64,000 nt of DNA from Gordionus sp. m RMFG-2023 (taxonomy: Eukaryota; Nematomorpha; Gordioida; Chordodea; Parachordodidae), in the NCBI RefSeq assembly GCF_954871325.1, contig NC_088776.1, forward strand, positions 50,362,569-50,426,568, read 5' to 3'. Positions 11,231 through 21,897 of the stretch are shown piece by piece. The position numbers and the translations under genes were made by a program. Within the stretch, counting starts at the first letter, position 1. Every line of letters begins with the position of its first letter. The notes under the pieces were generated by a model. The model saw nothing but the letters and a program-made list of their open reading frames with translations, made no database searches and was not told the origin of the DNA.

Positions 11231-12060
11231 ATAAAGTTATATTTTAATAGTAAGGTAAGAATTAGAAATTTATACTTAGTAAGAAAGAAAGGTGTTATTA
11301 AATATATGTATATAAGAAATAAATAAAATAATAATATAGGTAATAGAAGTGTAGACTAAAATGAAAAAATTGGTAATTTGAGAAAAGATTTTTAGATTAA
11401 ATTGAGAAAAATTAAGATTTAGTATTTGTTAGGTAAAAGAAAAGAAAGCAGACGATTTGATAAATTGATAGAAGAGAAGGGAAAAAGCAGACAATTTAGT
11501 TTAAGGTTAAAAAAATAATATGATGAATGTAATGTTATTAAGATTAAGGTTAATTAGTTGTAAGATAATTAAAAAAATAAGACTAAAAAAAAGGGGGGGG
11601 GGAAGATGGTATAAATTATTATATTATAAAAATTAAATTAAAGGAATTGATAAGGTTTTGAGGAATAGTGGTTAATAGGTAATATAGATAAGAAGAAAAG
11701 AATGAGATAATAAAATTTAGTGATAAATAAATTCATTAAGGGAGGGGAAAAAATAAAGAAAGAGTTATTTATAAGGATTGGAGATTATAAATAGGTTAGG
11801 ATATTTAAATATTTGAATATACTTGGTTATCTTCATAATTATTGGTTATGAAAGAAAAATATGAGTATAAAAGATTGTGATGTATGTACTGACAAAAATT
11901 GTGAGTATGTTCAAAATAAATGTATAAGTTGAGTATTTTGTAGAGAAAAAATTTCATTAATGTGTAATTGATAATATGATGAAAATGGATAAGGTAATCT
12001 ATAAAATAAAGAAAGGATTAAGTGAAATAAAAAGTTAGCCTGAATCTTGAGAAATGAAGA
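11231..12060. other. purine-rich, C-poor tract
   Basis: A strongly strand-biased sequence with repeated aagaaa, ggaa and gataag motifs on the plus strand, including a G9 run at 11590. No coding frame was found. It forms one skewed block with 10330-10975, centred on the hairpin cluster. Confidence 0.55.
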
Positions 12061-13804
12061 GACATTCAAATTTGAATTATGCTTTTAATCACATCAATTA
12101 TTTCATTCATATTCTGAAAGTTGAGTAATATTATTTATATCAATTCAACATCAGCCATTTTCCCCCGCAGACGATAAGAAAAAAATAAATAAAATCAATA
12201 ATTTTGTAATAATTCAATCAGGCGAGGAAAGTAAAAAATATAGAATTAATATTTTCGGACGGACCCCATCATATTTAACTTTAATCAATAACTATTTTCA
12301 AAATTGGTGATTAAAAATAGGGTTTCCTAGACCAAACAAACGTTAGTCATCAATAAATAAACAATAATAATTTCGGGATAATACGTAAAGAATGAGATAA
12401 AAATTCTTTCAAAAACTAGTTATATTTTTCAAATGCAACTATTTAAGAAATTTATATCACAAGATACAGATAAGAAAAATATATCGATATTGATACTTCT
12501 TATAAAAATGTATACAGATAATATACATTTATATATTTAGATACTTTTGATTTACAATTCACGACTATTTACCTAGTTTTTAATGCTCGTCATGATGAAA
12601 TGAAGAAGAAAAAAAAATAAATTTCGTTTATAAAAATTATTCGAAAGAAAATATTAGAAAAATTAAAAATGTTACCCTTTACTTAACCCCCTACTTGACT
12701 TCACACACTCCAAGATTTGTTAGGGGTTCAATCGCTTTTGAACCCTCTTTGTATATAGGCGTTTGCCGCTCTGAGGATAAATTTAATTGGAAATCTTTAA
12801 TAAAGTTCACACCAGATTTTCTTTATTTTATAATGATTTTTAATAAATAATAACCGAACTAAAAAAATAATTTGACATTTTATTTTCCTTCCATATATTT
12901 TCATCTGTCATTTGCCTCGAATGATTTATAAAATAAACCTTGAAATTGAAATTTATTTAAAAAAGTTTTTTAATATAAAAGTTGGTTTTAAAATTGAAAT
13001 AAATTAGTATCCTTTACTTATTACATATTATTTTATATATCGTCATGGCTATTTCTCGGAGGATTTTGATAGGTATAATATAATATATTAAATATGTTCA
13101 TTTCGTCATCAAGGTACGCCCATACCTAAAATTAAAGATATTTTTTCAAACTCAATTTTGCAAATATAAATATTCCAGTCATGCATAGATAGTTTATAGG
13201 TTCTCTGAGTCAAAATTTTTTTTATTGCTTTATATAGAGCATCTTACCACTAAAGTATCATTCCAAACGTGAAGGGTAAAAAATTTTCGCGTCTGGGCTT
13301 ACAATTTGTGTAAAATATTTTACAATTTTATTTCCTTCATAAAATTTTATTAAGGCATGGCCCGACCCTACCCTCCCCGAGCCCGGCCCGAAAGGAAACC
13401 TTTTATAAAATGCTTTTATGGGTGCTGGCAAAAACGATAATACGAAGTTCTGTATGATGCATATATTTTAATTAAGCATTTTTCTAAAAATTGTGAATAA
13501 TGGACGAGATTTCTTTAATATCTACATTAATTAAGAAATATTTCCATGATTTTTGTTTTTAGCAATTTAGAATCTACCCCCCCCCCCCCTATTCGAAGAT
13601 AAATCTATATAGATTCTGCCTTCTCATCGCCATGATTTTCGGTTTCTAATTTTTTTTTCTCAATTTTTCCTTAAATGTTTGCAGCTTTCATTTTTTAAAA
13701 TAAATTTTTTTATTTATTGTTCTCTTAATAATCATGATTTATGGCATTTTTCTTTAATCTTATAATTTAATGGTATTTATATATATATATAATCTTTGAA
13801 TTCC
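12061..13804. other. non-coding spacer with a GC-rich island
   Basis: AT-rich with no gene. It contains a small hairpin (ggttcaatcgcttttgaacc at 12725-12744), a GGCC-type island at 13358-13402 and a C13 run near 13577. Confidence 0.45.
13358..13402. repeat. GGGCCGGGCC-type GC island
   Basis: Contains gcccgaccctaccctcccc and gagcccggcccgaaagg. It is one of about a dozen similar GC-rich patches in this otherwise AT-rich window. Confidence 0.5.
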
Positions 13805-15363
13805 GGAAATAAAACCCCTGGAAAAAAACCCCGAAAAATAAACCCCCGGAAAATAAACCCCCTGGAAAATAAACCCCAGGAAAAAACCCCCGGAAAATAA
13901 ACCCCCAGGAAACCCCCCCCCCCCTTCCCCCGGAAAATAAACTACCAGGAAAAAACCCCCGGAAAAATTCCCCAAGAATTTTTTTCCATTTATATAGAAT
14001 TTAGTTAAGACCTAATAATATAGGTATATTTTTATTTGGCCTGCTCTCCATAAAAAAATGCTTAAATAAGAAAAACTGATGTTTAAATTTGTACTGGGAA
14101 AAAATGCCTCAGTAAAATAACTATGTATTGTAAAAAAATTTTTGCTATAGTAAAAATACAATACCATCTTTAAATATGATATTAAATAGACTAAATTTGA
14201 CAAAACTTAGAAATAAGAAATGTTTATTTTATTGGTAAATCATGATTATGTATATACAAATTTTATAATTTATAATAATAATTATATGGGATCGAATATT
14301 GAAGGAAATCGCTCTTATAAAATCTGGAAGGCTTCGCACCCCATCACGGTATTCTTCGCAAAGTTTCTTTAGCCGAATCTGGTTGTTAAAACTCTGCGAT
14401 TTTGTTTTCGATGTCCAACTACCTACGCGCCATCTTTCAAGTTTGGTTTCATCGGCAGCCACCTCGCATTTCATTTTTTTAATGAGTACCCAGATTGATG
14501 GGTGTTTATTCCCAACCAGATTAGAAAAACGATGATTCCAACCTTCGCATTGATTATTTGTTCATTCTTCATCTGAGAGAGCGCTTGATTCACGTTCCAG
14601 GTTTCTGGAGGAAATCGAGGCTCAATTCGACGTGTTTGGGATTGAGAATTGCTTCTCATGACCTCCCTTGATACTCCATTGACATAATTTTTATCGAAAT
14701 AATCAAGAATATCCTTACCATTGCTCGGAGTAACCGATCTCAGGAATGTCATTGCATTGTTCATATCACATAACGGAACGAATGCTAAGTCCATCATGCC
14801 ACAAAAAAACTTAGAGTTTCATCGGTCCTGTATTCGCTTTCCAGACCCAGCTTCTGAATTTTTCTATGTGTACTTTGACACAAATGTAAAAACATCATCT
14901 AATTACGATGTGATCCCCTAATTGAAAAAATAAATATAAATTTTTAAACATATTAATAATCATACCAATGATACTCTTAACCGCGGTCATAGCAGACTTT
15001 TATAAACAATTTTTATTCTTTTGATTAAAAATACATTTTAAAACTTAATGATCATAATACATTTTAATATCTGTTCATTTAACTAGTTGCTGAACAATAA
15101 TATTTTTAACAAATTATTAACTTGCAATTGTCTAAATACTAATTCAATATAAATTATTGCTAGATTATACTTAAATATGAGAGTGTATAAAAATAATCCC
15201 AAGGGGTTTTTTTTCCTGGGGGTTTTATTTCCTGGGGTTTTTTTTTCCGGGGGTTTTATTTCCTGGGGGTTTTTTTCCGGGGGTTTTTTTCCTGGGGTTT
15301 ATTTTCCGGGGGTTTATTTTCCGGGGGTTTTTTTCCGGGGTTTTTTTTCCAGGGTTTTTTTCC
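13805..15363. mobile_element. foldback-like MULE with inverted tandem-minisatellite ends
   Basis: The left arm (13805-13970) is a tandem array of 14-20-bp units such as ccccggaaaataaa. The right arm (15195-15363) is the same array inverted (ttttccgggggtttattttc). The arms bracket a MULE transposase fragment at 14300-14850. Long inverted ends made of short tandem repeats are the hallmark architecture of Foldback-type elements, which are related to MULEs. Terminal GGAAA(T/A)AAAACC is shared by both ends. I could not identify a clean 9-bp target duplication. Confidence 0.65.
14300..14850 (-). pseudogene. MULE transposase C-terminal fragment
   Basis: Reading on the minus strand: FVPLCDMNNAMTFLR... 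ILDYFDKNYVNG... RIEPRFPPETWNVN, then in another frame TNNQCEGWNHRFSNLVGNKH, PSIWVLI, and a coiled Lys/Glu-rich tail. The pattern FPPETWN...TNN.(C/V)EGWH.RF..LVG..HPSIW is characteristic of MULE transposase C-termini in animals. One frameshift separates the two halves near 14555, and the catalytic N-terminal part is absent. The fragment sits between the inverted minisatellite arms. Confidence 0.75.
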
Positions 15364-17036
15364 TATTACCACAATTTTTGGCTCTTTTCACCATTTTCAT
15401 AATTTTTTTTTCCCATCTTGATTATTCTTTTTAAGTCCTTTAACTCTAGAGATGTTATCTCATTTCGGATGCTGGCTAGCTCTGGGTTAGAAGGAATATT
15501 AACCATTAGTTTAAATAGTGGATGACACATGTCGGGTTGTCGGGGAATAAATGAGCCTTTTGGAAATGTGATATAGAGTATTTAAAAAAAATGCACACAG
15601 CAGAAGACATATCAGTATAGAATCTATTCTTATTCATGTGTTTTAGGACTAGCCAATACTTTAATGGCTATTCATTTGAACTTTTTCTAAATATATATTT
15701 ATATCTTGAAAATTTTTTATATGAACCATATTTTATATGATGGTGTTTTCCTTAGAGTCCTTTGTATGATTTGGTCCTCTTTTGAAAGGCCAAGGTCTTG
15801 TTGAAAGATCAGTCTACTCTACATCTTTCAACATTTTTATTTATATCGAAAGAAATTGTCATTGATTTTAATTTACCCAATTTGATACGAAATTTCAGTT
15901 GATTTATTATGAGGGATTTATGAGTTACCATTACCAACAGTTCGTGCCGCGTGAGGCTATGTTATGTCTCCTGGGATTACTTTACCCCTATTATTTAGGT
16001 GCTTCGTAGACCACTTTTGTAAATTATTAAATGACCATCTTTCTTCTTAAGTGTTATAAAATGCAAATTCAAACATATGCTCTCCTTCAGCATTAAGTTG
16101 ATAATCCACAACTGAAGCCTTCTCTATCAGTTCGATTTGTGCGTTAAAATTTTGGCCTACTAATATAATTATATCCACCATAACTTCGTCTAGGGCATAC
16201 TCTTCCTCTTTCTAGCTAATACAGAGTATATTATCATTGGTGTGTCGGTGGTTATAACAATCAGTGCCGATGTTAGTTCATTGCTAAGGAGACTGCAATA
16301 ATTTTTAATGTTTATAAGGCAGTTATAGAACAGTTTGCAGACATCTCTTATATTTACATCTTTTTACCTTTATTTTTCACATGATCAATCTTTCTCAATT
16401 TTCTCGTCTTGTCTTTAAGAATTCCTATATTTTGGTTTACTATTAAGATTTTTTTTTAGTTTTGATGGATGCAGGTCTATACCATGCGCTTTGCTTAGAG
16501 AAAACTGTTCTAATATTATAATATTTATTAATTTTTTTGATTATTTTTATTTTTGTTGGGGCTAATTGAAATTTATATATAATGTTTTCAAGGATACATT
16601 TTTTACGAAAGAGAAGATAACGATGCCATTAATTTTTTAATCTTTATAAAATATATATTGTTTTTGCGTTCATTTTTGTTTAAAAAATTATTATAGGTTT
16701 GTTGAGAAATAAAGAATAAAATTTGATAGCTTTTTATAAAATCTACAGTTTTCAACAAACGAAATATTCTTTCCATAGTTTTTATTTCTCCTTTTCACCC
16801 AGCTGCACAAGCCTCTCGCTGACAATTTATTAACTCGGTTGATTCTTTCACATAAGCTTGTTGTCATTTGTCAATCAGCGGATAAAATTTCAAAATTACT
16901 CAATTTATGTCAGGGCCCTTCTTTTACTAGTTTACATCCGCCGCACTCTTAGGGACGGTAAGAAATTAAGCACAAAAAATACTATATGCCATGGTTGTTT
17001 ATAAACAATTATAGCCTTAATTTTTTTTTTAATTAA
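15364..17036. other. spacer with eroded coding-like stretch
   Basis: Mostly AT-rich. On the minus strand, about 16220-15905, a reading frame interrupted by stops gives EEEYALDEVMVDIIILVGQ and ERWSFNNLQKWSTKHLNNRG. It looks like a decayed gene or element, but I cannot name its family. A good donor-like GTAAGA sits at 16958 on the plus strand. Confidence 0.35.
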
Positions 17037-17333
17037 AAAAAAGGTTATTTGTGCGTCGTATGTTTTTTAACATTGGCCTCCATCCCTCATTCGAGCGGAT
17101 TCTTTCATAGACAACGTATTTGGAGGCCTAGAGTAACATTTTTCGAAAGATCTTTTATGATGAATATGTATCAAAGACAATGCATGATGCGCACTGGAAT
17201 ATTTCCTATAAATCACTGTAAATGTTATTTCGCATGTAACATGGGAAGGTTTATGGGAACTAGATGTTGTATGCCAGGTAATTATAATGCCTATTTAATG
17301 AATGTAAAAGGAATGGAGAGGGAGAAGGAATAA
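17037..17333 (+). CDS. putative cysteine-rich secreted peptide exon, unidentified
   Basis: I do not recognise this family. The frame opens after a TAA at 17034 and gives a hydrophobic stretch (YLCVVCFLTLASIPHSSGFF) that resembles a signal peptide. A basic segment follows, then a compact cysteine pattern from 17178: C-x11-C-x-C-x3-C-x9-C-C (QCMM...HCKCYFACNMG...RCCMPG). It ends at TAA 17331, or splices at CCAG|GTAATT after the last Cys pair. No ATG precedes the hydrophobic part, so an upstream exon would be needed, with an acceptor at the aaaaaaaag before 17043. Otherwise translation starts at the Met run at 17157, without the signal-like part. It could still be a chance frame. Confidence 0.28.
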   Translation, partial: KKGYLCVVCFLTLASIPHSSGFFHRQRIWRPRVTFFERSFMMNMYQRQCMMRTGIFPINHCKCYFACNMGRFMGTRCCMPGNYNAYLMNVKGMEREKE

Positions 17334-18370
17334 TTAAGGAAATGCTTATAAATTCAATATTTTATTTCATTGAAAATAATAATCATGAATTATTTTATTT
17401 TTAGGACAACAATTTAGCCGCGTTCTAAGGCGTTGCGTCCGGGTTCCACGTTTTCTACCTATGAGAATATGTTGAAAATTTTGAAAAATAATTATAGTAT
17501 ACATAGTTGTATACCACTAATTGTAAATAATAAAAAAAATACTGCCAAAAAATGGTTCAATACTTTTATCATATTTGTAATTTGTTTGTGTTAAAATAAA
17601 ATTATTATTTAGTTAAGAATTTTAATTATGATTTACATTATTTTTGAATATTTTGAGATAATTTCAATCATGCAACACAAATCTAGAAATGTTAATGATC
17701 TTTTTAATTCATCCTGCCTTCCCTATACAGAATCAAGGATTTTCACATCTCTTGCCAAATTAAAATTAACAAAAAAGGAAATCCAAGTCAAAACTACCCC
17801 TATTCCCTCCCACCTTCTACTCTTAATTTCTAGTAGACGACACTGCATTCCTAGTATCAGATATTTAAAATTTTTTATTTTTGCATAAATGAGTTAATCA
17901 GGAGTAGGGGAGACCGGGGTAAAGCGATTGACGGGGTAACAATGTTAACGCGAATAACTTTTTAACCATTGAGTATAAAGACCTTAAATTTAATGTGAAG
18001 ATGTATTTTTATATCTAATTTCTTACCTATGTTCATCTTTTAAAAAACTTACCTGGTTTTATATATTTTGTCAAAAAACTGTTTTTTACCCAAAAAATAT
18101 AAAAATCATTCCCTAGTATATTTTGCTTTTAGTAAAATTTACATATCCTCAGGATTCAAAATTTGGCACACATGTTCCTTAATGTATTAGCTATAAAATA
18201 AAATTTATCTGACATCTTTAGCTATATTAGAAGTCACGCAATAACGATATTTATAATATATGTCACCTAGGGGTAAAGCTGTTATGGGTAAAACGGTTTA
18301 AAATATAAAATTATTCACATTAATTTTTCATTAATTCATTTATTATTATTTTTATTGTATCAATCAAATA

Positions 18371-18660
18371 ATGAGAAATTATAAAAGAAAAACCATATAC
18401 AGAGATGTAAATATAATAAATGAAGCCATAAAATATAAAATAACAAATAATACTTCATTAAATTTGTCTGCTAAAAAATTTAACATACCTTATACAACGT
18501 TGAGAAGGAGATGTAAAATTGGTATTAAAAGTTCAGATCATCATAAACAAATATTTACAAATGAAGAAGAATCTAGATTGTGTGACTACATATTAGAAGC
18601 AAGTAGGTCATTTATGGGATTAACGCCTAAACAAGTAATTAAATTATATTGTTTGTATTA
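18371..18660 (+). pseudogene. pogo-type transposase N-terminus (psq-like helix-turn-helix)
   Basis: Starts at ATG 18371 with MRNYKRKTIYRDVNIINEAI, the standard opening of pogo-family transposases (M.RNYKRKT...). A helix-turn-helix follows (LNLSAKKFNIPYTTLRRR), then FTNEEESRLCDYILEAS.SFMGLTPKQV, the second DNA-binding segment. This part binds the terminal repeats. The frame then runs into the AT-rich tandem block, and the DDE catalytic domain is missing. Confidence 0.85.
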
Positions 18661-18932
18661 TATTGTATTTCATAATTTTAATCTCAATTTAAATAACAGG
18701 TAACTTTAATAAAAATGCTCAATTGAAATTATATTGTATTTCATAATTTTAATAATGCTCAATCTAAATATCAATATTAATTTGGTAACTTTAATAAAAA
18801 TGCTCAATTGAAATTATATTGTATTTCATAATTTTAATAATGCTCAATCTAAATATTATTAATTTGGTAACTTTAATAAACTCAATTGAAATCATATTGT
18901 ATTTCATAATTTTAATAATGCTCAATCTAAAA
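18640..18932 (+). repeat. tandem repeats replacing the transposase core
   Basis: About three and a half copies of an 80-90-bp unit containing attatattgtatttcataatt and aatgctcaatctaaat. The units are separated by ttggtaactttaataaa. They sit exactly where the catalytic core of the pogo transposase should be. Confidence 0.85.
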
Positions 18933-18936
18933 ATCA

Positions 18937-19577
18937 GTGGGGCAACAATTTCAGATTTATGATATTCCAGGAGTGTTAAAAAATGAAATACCAAGGGCAG
19001 TGACATCAAATAATATATTAAATGGATTCTTAGCATGTGGCATATTTCCTTTAAACCCAAATATATTTACAGAACAAGATTATATTTGCTGTAATAATTC
19101 AAATGCTAACTCAAATATTGAATTTGAAAATAATGATGAAAATATTACAGTGACTCAAAATCTTACAGTGACTCAAAATAATGATAGTGATTTATCTATA
19201 TTATTGAACGAAATTGTTCCAGATGATATTGATGAACCTTATCATGATATGTTACCATCATGCTCAAAAAATTATAATAAAGTATTCAATCCTTCATCTA
19301 TAATACCTATTCCAAAATTATTCAATATTTCATCGGATAAAATATCTAAAAAAAGAATTCAGAAATATTAACATCTACACCTTATAAAAAAAAATTATTA
19401 ATTCAGAGAAAAAAAAAGATATCAAAAAATAATTGTTTATGTGTTATTTGTAATAAAAACTATAAAAATAGTCGCGAGGGCGATGAATGGCTAAAATGTA
19501 CAATGTGCCTTGAATGGGCACATTCTAAATGTGCTAATTATGATAATTATTTTACATGTCCTTATTGTATCGATTAG
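18937..19577 (+). pseudogene. pogo-type transposase C-terminus with PHD finger, one frameshift
   Basis: The first part, QIYDIPGVLKNEIPRAVT and ILNGFLACGIFPLNPNIFTE, is the conserved end of the DDE domain in this family. An acidic linker follows. After a one-base slip in an A run near 19350-19360 the frame continues as SEILTSTPYKKK and then a PHD-type finger: C-x2-C, C-x2-C, H-x2-C, C-x2-C (CVIC...KCTMCLEWAHSKC...CPYC), ending at TAG 19575-19577. PHD-tailed pogo transposases are known from insects and other invertebrates. Confidence 0.83.
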
Positions 19578-19883
19578 TTTTTAAATATAAATCATAAATA
19601 AATCTTAAATTTGTAATATTTGTTAAATAAAACAATAAATATGTGTCAAATATTATTTTAACCACTTTACCCTAGTGCTATAGGGTACCATGGCGAAAAT
19701 GAGTAGTTTTACATAACTAATCATAGCTCCTAAAATATTATAGGTAGAGGGCTACACTTTTTTTTATCTTGTAGAAGAGAGATGGGGCTACACATTGATC
19801 TATAATTTGTTGTGTTTGACTCTTGTTTAAAATTTTTATGGTAAATATGCAAAATGCCTATCGTTTTACCCCGGTCTCCCCTA

Positions 19884-21116
19884 TCCCTTATCAGCAAAAA
19901 TATCATTTTCTAATAAGCATTAAAAATGTGTTTTTTTTAAATTTCGATGAATAAACCAGGTCCGGCGCATAAACGGCCCGAGGCGGGTCGCGGAATGGTA
20001 TGATATGAAAAAGAGCCTTTTTTTCTTGGCCACTAATTTTTCAAAATAAATTTAATTAAATTAATTAGCCTAGTTTGATGCCTATTTCAATGTTCTCTTT
20101 GAACCAATTTTACAAAATAAGACCCTAAAATGAATCAAAATAAAATGACGACATTTTAAAAATCTAAACCTAGTCATAAAATATTCAAAAATGACAATTG
20201 AATTTTTTTTTGTGTCTCCTGAACAATTAAAAGCCAGATATGATTTGCAGTGGGGTCGACGAATTTTAATAATCTTCGGCAGGGGATTATACTGCTATCT
20301 CCTCATCTTATAATTTTACAGCAGAGATTTGAAAAAAAAATGAGAGCAATCTTATTTTTGAAATGGTAATATGAATTTGGGTTTTTAATATTTATTTTAA
20401 ATTTAATGACCTCATAATAAGTATATAAATTTTCAAGCATGCTTATATATATATAATTCCAGAGACTACTAAAATCTCCCTTGATTTGGAATAAGGTTGC
20501 AAAAACAATCGTAAGCACATTCTATGTTCATTTACCCTGCATTCACAATTAGCGCGAATTAAAGACGAAGAGGGGGATATCAAAATTTTTTGTTCAGGGG
20601 GCTAGTCATTCAAAAAAAAATTCGTTCATGGTGTTATTCAAATTTTTCAGGGGGCTCGAACACTCGCACGTTCCCCTAGTGACGCTTTATTTGATATTTT
20701 TATACCGATAGAGATAAGACTTACACTTCTTGATAATGAAGGTATATAAACAGCTATCTATAAAAGCCATTTATACACAAATAATAATCTTTGCAATGCA
20801 AATGACAAATTGCTTGATTCTAAGATCTTCACATTCTGATCTGGATTTGTTTTCATTTTTAATCTAAGATAAAGAACGAGTTAATTGAAATTTTATCATA
20901 CTTGTTTAAGCAATATCTTAATAGTCCACATGTTTATAATGAAACATGAAGAAAAATCAATATTGACAAAATATTAAAAGGTACTTTCTTTCCCTTCCAG
21001 AATATTTCCCTTATTTATAGTTTCTGGAAATTTACATCCCCACACCCACAAATCCCGCCTGAGTTACCATTTCACAACCCAATCGAACATCAAGTGGCCA
21101 GGATTGCGAAAGTGGC
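19884..21116. other. intergenic, no gene recognised
   Basis: AT-rich. A short GC patch at 19960-19995 (ggtccggcgcataaacggcccgaggcgggtcgcgg) resembles the GGCC islands elsewhere in the window. A 71-codon frame at 20303-20518 (minus) is compositionally non-coding. Confidence 0.45.
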
Positions 21117-21386
21117 TCACAAATTATTTTCTCGGCAGCAATAGGATGAAATGACAATTTCTAGGCTATCAGGCAACTTGTTTAACTCGGGAGAATCTCT
21201 GACGAAAAATATAGCGTGACGAGAGGATGCTTGAGAGCGATAATGGGCAACGGTAAGACCTAAACCAATTACCTTCTCACCGTCTAACTTCAAAACAGCG
21301 GCTACGATATGTGACTTTAAATTTCTGAAATAATTCATAACACATTGTGATCCCCTTAAAACACATTTTTGGTTATCGTTCATCAA
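21117..21386 (-). CDS. unidentified 89-codon frame, possible exon
   Basis: Opens at an in-frame ATG near 21383 and ends at TGA 21117-21119. The translation (MNDNQKCVLRGSQCVMNYFRN... VAAVLKLDGEKVIGLGLTVAHYR... SSRHAIFFVRDSPELNKLPD) has balanced, protein-like composition and normal codon use, unlike the surrounding AT-rich DNA. A splice-acceptor-like gaattatttcag lies inside at about 21334-21323 and a donor-like GTGAGA at about 21282. Only part may therefore be exonic. I recognise no domain. It lies 1.3 kb 3' of Runx on the same strand. Confidence 0.33.
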   Translation of the reverse strand: MMNDNQKCVLRGSQCVMNYFRNLKSHIVAAVLKLDGEKVIGLGLTVAHYRSQASSRHAIFFVRDSPELNKLPDSLEIVISSYCCRENNL

Positions 21387-21523
21387 TCTTGCAGGTGAAC
21401 CTTTAATCTTTAGTTTCTATGACACGATTATTTTTATCCAACTTATTTTGCCTTACAAATGAAAAGATAGAGAAATAACCCTATTAAATTTTATAAAATA
21501 ATTTGATATAATTCACATTATTA

Positions 21524-21897
21524 AAAATCATTCTTTCTTCATCAATGATGATTTTAAAAAATAGACCTTAATAATGAGCCGAATCAAGTAAACATTTTAA
21601 CAGTTTAAATTTAACTCACAAATAATATAGTTAACCCCTTGTAAACCAAATTTAATGCTAACCCCTGCTAAAAATAAATAGTTTATGTGGATCTAAACAT
21701 CCACAAAATAAAAATCATTCTTTCTTCATCAATGATGATTTAAAAAAATAGACCTTAATAATGAGCCGAATCAAGTAAACATTTTAACAGTTTAAATTTA
21801 ACTCACAAATAATATAGTTAACCCCTTGTAAACCAAATTTAATGCTAACCCCTGCTAAAAATAAATAGTTTATGTGGATCTAAACATCCACAAAATA
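21524..21897. repeat. tandem duplication, 187-bp unit, near identical
   Basis: 21524-21710 and 21711-21897 are almost the same (aaaatcattctttcttcatc ... taaacatccacaaaata), differing only by a base or two. Each unit ends with a small palindrome, tgtggatctaaacatccaca. The near-identity points to a recent duplication. Confidence 0.9.

Larger units (their letters stand above)
17907..19881 (+). mobile_element. pogo-like DNA transposon, internally deleted, complete ends
   Basis: The terminal inverted repeats are GGGGAGACCGGGGTAAAGCG at 17907 and, inverted at 19881, GGGGAGACCGGGGTAAAACG (about 22 bp, one mismatch). The element is flanked by TA on both sides (17905-17906, 19882-19883), as expected for Tc1/mariner-pogo insertion. 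It carries the N- and C-terminal parts of a transposase on the plus strand. The middle is replaced by a tandem-repeat block, so the copy is non-autonomous. Confidence 0.93.

Noticed and set aside
12725-12744. tRNA T-arm-like ggttcaatcgcttttgaacc
   Set aside because: No acceptor stem, D-arm or anticodon arm at the right distances on either strand.
13760-13975. Open frame GGFFLGFIFQGVYFPG... on the minus strand
   Set aside because: It is a translation of the GC-rich minisatellite arm; the repeat length, not selection, keeps it open.
15177-15434. Open frame GVFFSGGFISWGFFSGG... on the plus strand
   Set aside because: Same cause: the opposite minisatellite arm of the foldback-like element.
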